The notes beneath the pieces are model-generated. The model ran no database searches and was not told the DNA's origin. It saw nothing but the letters and a program-made list of their open reading frames with translations. From assembly GCA_021819345.1 (NCBI GenBank), contig JAKARG010000023.1:1-14931 (forward strand): a stretch of 14,931 nt of DNA, in the 5' to 3' direction. Positions 13,873 through 14,931 of this stretch are shown piece by piece. The translations under genes were made by a program, and so were the position numbers. This stretch comes from Actinomycetes bacterium (GTDB taxonomy: Bacteria; Actinomycetota; Acidimicrobiia; Acidimicrobiales; Palsa-688). Each line of letters starts with the position of its first letter. Positions within the stretch are counted from its first letter, which is position 1.

Positions 13873-14540
13873 CCGGCGAGCGACCCGAGCGCGGAGCGCC
13901 GCCGGCCCGCCCGCCGCTGTGGTGGCGCACCTCGGTGGGCTCCGGCGCCTCACTCCAGCTCGTCGCCACCGCCTTCGGCGGGCTCGGGGTGGCTGCGGCG
14001 ACCGGCGCCTTCGGCGGACCGACGTGGCTCCGAGCGCCCGCCCTGGCGGTCGGCCTCGTCCTCGTCTACCTCGACACCCATGCGGTGGCCCACTTCGCAG
14101 TCGGCCGGGCCGTCGGCATCCGCTTTCGCGGCTTCGGTCTCCGCGGCACGGACCACCCGGAGAGCTACCCACCGGGGTTGCGCGAGCTCATGGGCCACGT
14201 CCCGATGTGGGTGGCCCTCACCGACCCGGTGAGCCGGCGGGCGGCATCGCCTGTGGCCCGGGCTGCGATGTACGCCGCCGGGGAGACCTCGACGACGCTT
14301 TGCACGCTGGCGGCCGCCGCCGCTGCGCTGCTCGGTGGGGCCCCCGGAGGGGTGCTGGCCCTCCTGGTGAGCGCCGCATGGACGGTGGCGGCAAGCGTGG
14401 TGGTGGCGGTCGTCCCGAAGGGGGACTACGCCAAGGCCGTCCGAGCACTGCGCTCCGATGACCGGGCAGCCCGGGCGGCGGAGCGACGGCGACCGACGGC
14501 GACCGCGCCGATCGACGCCGAAGCGAGCGCTTCGCAGTAG
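13869..14540 (+). CDS. Small multipass membrane protein resembling a degenerate M50 (site-2) protease
   Basis: A 223-residue protein with about four hydrophobic segments (roughly 29-48, 56-83, 133-154, 156-182) and a charged cytoplasmic-type tail. Within the second segment, HAVAHFAVGRAVGI (His71, His75) copies the position and flanks of the M50 HExxH motif, but the catalytic Glu is replaced by Ala. VVPKGDY near the last segment (Asp186) is placed like the third zinc ligand motif of M50 proteins. It is either an inactive pseudoprotease or an unrelated membrane protein; the M50 link is inference from the pattern. GTG 13869 overlaps the TetR stop (GTGA), so the two are co-expressed. A 7-bp palindrome lies just before the stop codon. 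Confidence 0.7.
   Translation: MTGERPERGAPPARPPLWWRTSVGSGASLQLVATAFGGLGVAAATGAFGGPTWLRAPALAVGLVLVYLDTHAVAHFAVGRAVGIRFRGFGLRGTDHPESYPPGLRELMGHVPMWVALTDPVSRRAASPVARAAMYAAGETSTTLCTLAAAAAALLGGAPGGVLALLVSAAWTVAASVVVAVVPKGDYAKAVRALRSDDRAARAAERRRPTATAPIDAEASASQ
14519..14534. other. Palindrome at the 3' end of the membrane-protein gene
   Basis: CGAAGCG-AG-CGCTTCG has perfect 7-bp arms and ends just before the TAG at 14538. It stands between convergent genes and may serve as a terminator, though it lacks a T-run. Confidence 0.35.
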
Positions 14541-14593
14541 GCGCGAGCCGGCCGGGATGCGGGATCGCCCCCGGGCCGAGGCGTGATCCGACC

Positions 14594-14931
14594 TCAGGGA
14601 GCGAGCCGGGCGGCCAGGAAGGCGAGCGAGCGGGGATAGCGGTGGTCGATCCCGCCGTGGCCCCCGTCGAACAGCTCGAAGGTCACCTCCCCGACCCCGA
14701 TCCCGCCCAGCTCTTCGACGAAGGCGGTGGCCCCGAGGTCTAGGTGGTACTCGTCTGCCCGTCCGGCGTCGACCCAGATCCCCCGTAGCCCGCGCAGGGC
14801 CTCGGCGTGGTCCGCCACCATCCGGACCGGGTCCCAGGCGAGCCAGCGGGCCCACACGTCCTCGCGCAGCCGAGCGGTGCGCGCGTCGAAGGGGAGCACG
14901 GGCCGGCCGTCGTCGTCGGGGGAGAAAGATC
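14594..14931 (-). CDS. Alpha/beta-hydrolase (esterase) C-terminal part, 5' truncated
   Basis: About 112 residues are visible; the frame stays open to the right window edge, so the N-terminus and nucleophile serine lie outside. GRPVLPFD, then GIWVDAGRADEYHLDLGA with the likely catalytic Asp, and FDGGHGGIDHRYPRSLAFLA with the likely catalytic His, fit the putative-esterase group (enterochelin esterase / S-formylglutathione hydrolase-like). The substrate is unknown. It converges on the membrane-protein gene with 53 nt between them. ATG 14899 could be taken for a start, but the upstream codons continue the family pattern, so it is read as a fragment. Confidence 0.75.
   Translation of the reverse strand, partial: SFSPDDDGRPVLPFDARTARLREDVWARWLAWDPVRMVADHAEALRGLRGIWVDAGRADEYHLDLGATAFVEELGGIGVGEVTFELFDGGHGGIDHRYPRSLAFLAARLAP

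Overview
This is a very GC-rich, almost gapless bacterial window. It has GTG and TTG start codons, 1-4 nt gene overlaps, TANNNT -10 boxes placed 6-7 nt before start codons (leaderless transcripts), and ClpC-, LacZ- and TetR-type proteins of actinobacterial character. The likely source is a high-GC actinomycete, possibly of the class Acidimicrobiia; the class-level guess is inference.

Layout. (a) 1-720: the C-terminal part of an FAD-linked oxidase, entering from the left. (b) 755-7898: a divergent, corrinoid-dependent demethylation locus. On the minus strand lie a pyrrolysine-free MttB-family methyltransferase and a translationally coupled SAM methyltransferase. On the plus strand an IclR regulator is followed by a corrinoid protein, a pterin-binding (DHPS-fold) methyltransferase, a RACo-like reductive activator and a DUF1638 protein. 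(c) 7938-9170: an orphan double ClpC-N-domain protein with a CxxC/CxxC zinc-ribbon-like module and an unrecognised C-terminal region, but no AAA+ ATPase. (d) 9451-12360: a complete GH2 beta-galactosidase. (e) 12397-13060: two small proteins, one unrecognised and one DUF1801. (f) 13180-14540: a TetR regulator overlapping a small membrane protein that looks like a degenerate M50 protease. (g) 14594-14931: the C-terminal end of an alpha/beta-hydrolase (minus strand), leaving on the right.

How region (b) should work. MttB-like protein moves a methyl group from a probable quaternary amine to Co(I) of the corrinoid protein. The DHPS-fold enzyme passes it to tetrahydrofolate. The [2Fe-2S]/ASKHA protein rescues Co(II) corrinoid. 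The IclR protein presumably senses the substrate. The two arms are fired from one 45-bp dyad at 3045-3089: mirror-image TACGAT -10 boxes flank an imperfect palindrome, and each arm starts leaderless at a GTG. DUF1638 and the SAM methyltransferase are the pieces without an assigned role, and are the best candidates for something undescribed.

The other highlights are the ClpC-N/zinc-ribbon protein, the TetR operator overlapping its own leaderless promoter, and a perfect 13-bp hairpin at the stop codon of the DUF1801 gene. No tRNA, rRNA, CRISPR array or insertion sequence was recognised.
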